From assembly GCA_017442465.1 (NCBI GenBank), contig JAFRZQ010000206.1:1-7362 (forward strand): a stretch of 7,362 nucleotides of DNA. The letters run 5' to 3'. Source of the DNA: Anaerotignum sp. GTDB lineage: Bacteria; Bacillota; Clostridia; Lachnospirales; Anaerotignaceae. The notes beneath the pieces were generated by a model. The model was not told the origin of the DNA and made no database searches. It worked only from the letters and a program-made list of their open reading frames with translations. Shown piece by piece: positions 5,973 through 7,362 of the stretch (its first letter is position 1; the number at the start of each line of letters is the position of its first letter). The translations under genes were made by a program, and so were the position numbers.

Positions 5973-6713
5973 TTACTTGCTTTCTTCTTCCTCTTCGTCA
6001 TCTTCCCATTCTGCGGGATCGAAATCACCGAAGGCTGCTGTCAGGAATGCTTCCATATCATTCAGCTGTTCCATCTGTTCGCCCATGCCGTCCAGAACAT
6101 CTTCTACCTTATTCAGGTATTTGTTCATTTCAGGGGAGATGGGTTCGATTTCTTCGTCTTCTGCTGCGATCATTTCAGGTTCTTCTGCCACTGCTTCGGA
6201 AACCAGTTCTTCCGCTGCCGCTTCTGCTGCTACGGCCGCTGCCTCTTCCGCATCCAGTTCGCTCAGATCGAAATCATCCCAGTCTTCTGCTTCGTCACGA
6301 TTTTTCTTTTCTTTCAGTTTTTCCATATAGGTCGCCATATCGTCTTTGATCTCGCCGGCTTTTTCTGCCATACGGAAGGCTGCACCGCGTACTGCAGGCT
6401 GCAGATCTTCTGTTTTTTCCACGATTTTTTCCTTCATACGGAAGGCTGCTTCTGTCACCTTGGGCTGCAGGTCTTCTGTTTTTTCTGCCACCTTGCCCGC
6501 TGCAGATTTTACTGCAGGATTTTCTTTCACTTTGCCTGCCACTGCGCTCAGGGCTGCACCGGCTCTGCCCAGCATACCGCCGACTGCCTTGCCGATACCG
6601 TCTTTTTCCAGGCCCATGCCGTTATGCAGGGTCGTCAGCAGTCTTTCTGCTTCATCTGCTGTGATGATGCCTTTTTCCAACATGTTCAGGATCGCCATTC
6701 TTTCTTCTTTCAT
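5973..6713 (-). CDS. Nested or separately translated acidic helical protein with SHOCT-like N-terminus
   Basis: From the internal ATG at 6713 a 246-aa protein can be made alone. AAGGAGGT (6728-6721) lies 7 nt upstream, the best ribosome binding site in the window, which argues that this start is used. Residues 3-26 (EERMAILNMLEKGIITADEAERLL) resemble the short SHOCT-like helix pair at the start of YvlB-type proteins. Next comes a glycine/alanine-rich helix (36-62), then two 22-residue repeats (75-96 and 97-118) containing EKTEDLQP and AAFRM. Residues about 140-190 are very acidic and alanine/glutamate-rich, and the tail ends DDEEEEESK. There is no signal peptide or clear transmembrane segment. 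The function is unknown; the amphipathic repeats suggest membrane-surface or envelope-stress binding. It is in the same frame as the epimerase, so it may also exist as that enzyme's C-terminal extension. Confidence 0.6.
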   Translation of the reverse strand: MKEERMAILNMLEKGIITADEAERLLTTLHNGMGLEKDGIGKAVGGMLGRAGAALSAVAGKVKENPAVKSAAGKVAEKTEDLQPKVTEAAFRMKEKIVEKTEDLQPAVRGAAFRMAEKAGEIKDDMATYMEKLKEKKNRDEAEDWDDFDLSELDAEEAAAVAAEAAAEELVSEAVAEEPEMIAAEDEEIEPISPEMNKYLNKVEDVLDGMGEQMEQLNDMEAFLTAAFGDFDPAEWEDDEEEEESK

Positions 6714-7362
6714 GGGTTTTACCTCCTTATTTTTATCTTCCATCCGAAGTACATATTCATCAGGTCTCTCTGGTTTCTTTCCAAAATGATACAGGATGCT
6801 TTCCACGATGCGGCGGCTGGCCTGTCCGTCACCGAAGGGATTTTTCGCCTGGGCCATTTTTTCGTATTCTTCCTTATTATCCAGCAATTCCTTCGCCATG
6901 GAATAAATCACTTCTTCATCGGTACCTGCCAGTTTCAGTGTGCCGGCTTCCACGCCTTCGGGACGTTCTGTTACATTACGCAGTACCAGTACGGGTTTGC
7001 CCATGGAAGGCACTTCTTCCTGCAGACCGCCGCTGTCTGTCATAACAAAGAAGGAACGGCACATCAGGTTATGCATATCCTTCAGATCCAGAGGGTCTGT
7101 CAGGTGAATGCGGTCGTTGCCGCCGAGGATCTCATATACAGGTTCTACGACTGCGGGGTTTTTATGCACAGCGTAAACCACTTCCACATCGGGGTATTCT
7201 TCCACCAGTCGTTTCACCGCGTGGCAGATATTGCAGAGAGGTTCACCCAGATTTTCACGTCTGTGGGCTGTCATGGCAATGACACGTTTGCCCTTGAAAT
7301 CGATTTTATTCAGCTCGTCCACAGTAAAGGTATAATCTTCTTCGATGGTATGTGCCAGTGCA
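5973..7362 (-). CDS. wecB: UDP-GlcNAc 2-epimerase (non-hydrolysing), 5'-partial, fused in frame to an acidic helical protein
   Basis: The frame enters open from the right edge and runs 462 codons to a TAA at 5973. The first ~200 residues are the C-terminal half of MnaA/WecB, which interconverts UDP-GlcNAc and UDP-ManNAc for cell-wall and capsule polymers. The catalytic-region AHRREN (7266-7249), DSGGLQEE (about 7040-7017), TERPEG, AGTLKLAGTDEE and NPFGDGQASRRIVE are intact. About 180 N-terminal residues lie outside the window. The family normally ends soon after a Y-x-F/Y-G...RP motif, present here as YHFGKKPERPDEY. This frame instead continues without a stop through a linker of about 12 residues into the 246-aa protein described separately. 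Either this is a true fusion, or the epimerase lost its stop and overlaps a nested gene. A frameshift from sequencing error cannot be excluded. Confidence 0.82.
   Translation of the reverse strand, partial: ALAHTIEEDYTFTVDELNKIDFKGKRVIAMTAHRRENLGEPLCNICHAVKRLVEEYPDVEVVYAVHKNPAVVEPVYEILGGNDRIHLTDPLDLKDMHNLMCRSFFVMTDSGGLQEEVPSMGKPVLVLRNVTERPEGVEAGTLKLAGTDEEVIYSMAKELLDNKEEYEKMAQAKNPFGDGQASRRIVESILYHFGKKPERPDEYVLRMEDKNKEVKPMKEERMAILNMLEKGIITADEAERLLTTLHNGMGLEKDGIGKAVGGMLGRAGAALSAVAGKVKENPAVKSAAGKVAEKTEDLQPKVTEAAFRMKEKIVEKTEDLQPAVRGAAFRMAEKAGEIKDDMATYMEKLKEKKNRDEAEDWDDFDLSELDAEEAAAVAAEAAAEELVSEAVAEEPEMIAAEDEEIEPISPEMNKYLNKVEDVLDGMGEQMEQLNDMEAFLTAAFGDFDPAEWEDDEEEEESK
6361..6492. repeat. Tandem 66-bp repeat encoding a 22-residue amphipathic unit
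   Basis: Two adjacent 66-bp units (6361-6426 and 6427-6492) share long identical blocks such as CATACGGAAGGCTGC and TCTTCTGTTTTTTC. They encode two successive 22-residue units, each with a helix ending AAFRM-x-EK and a proline after EKTEDLQ. The middles differ, so the duplication is not recent or has diverged at less constrained positions. Confidence 0.75.
6721..6728 (-). promoter_or_regulatory. Strong internal ribosome binding site inside the epimerase fusion frame
   Basis: AAGGAGGT on the minus strand, 7 nt before the ATG at 6713, matches the anti-Shine-Dalgarno sequence almost fully. In the fusion frame it is read as codons for Lys-Glu-Val in the linker. Its presence inside an open frame is the main evidence that the downstream protein is translated independently. 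Confidence 0.75.

Noticed and set aside
5941..6330. A serine-rich frame on the plus strand
   Set aside because: It is the antisense of the acidic Glu/Ala-rich tail of the epimerase fusion (Glu and Ala codons read backward as Ser), so the low-complexity composition is a by-product.

Overview
The window looks like a chromosomal piece of an anaerobic, probably spore-forming member of the Bacillota (Clostridia). This is an inference from strong AGGAGG ribosome binding sites, an L-box lysine riboswitch ending in an intrinsic terminator, an MnaA-type UDP-GlcNAc 2-epimerase close to the Bacillus form, and a SpoIID-like protein with peptidoglycan-binding repeats. There is no rRNA, tRNA, insertion sequence, CRISPR array or phage gene.

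Left end (1-1960). A minus-strand operon encodes an XRE/cupin regulator followed by the first 20 codons of endonuclease IV (nfo, running off the window). Diverging from it is an SLC13/ArsB-type permease with a near-consensus promoter (TTGAAA, 17 bp, TATAAT). The permease converges on the next gene, and the two share a bidirectional terminator.

Middle (1970-4077). A large minus-strand NhaC-superfamily transporter follows a ~300-nt leader. The leader holds a complete lysine riboswitch (five helices and an L2/L3 kissing pair), then a 7-bp hairpin, then an intrinsic terminator. This makes the gene a lysine-repressed lysine transporter (LysW type) rather than a sodium/proton antiporter. Upstream are a probable promoter and an unexplained 22-bp dyad.

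Right middle (4078-5962). A plus-strand two-gene operon encodes a 154-aa beta-rich protein and a 450-aa SpoIID-like protein with three PG_binding_1 repeats. Neither has a signal peptide. A sporulation-type -10 sequence (CATAnnnTA) lies just upstream. A second bidirectional terminator closes the operon.

Right end (5973-7362). A minus-strand reading frame joins the C-terminal half of UDP-GlcNAc 2-epimerase (its start lies outside the window) in frame to a 246-aa acidic, helical protein. A textbook ribosome binding site and ATG sit exactly at the join, so the second part is probably also made alone. This fusion or nested gene and the riboswitch-controlled transporter are the most notable items. 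I saw no convincing wholly new multi-gene system.
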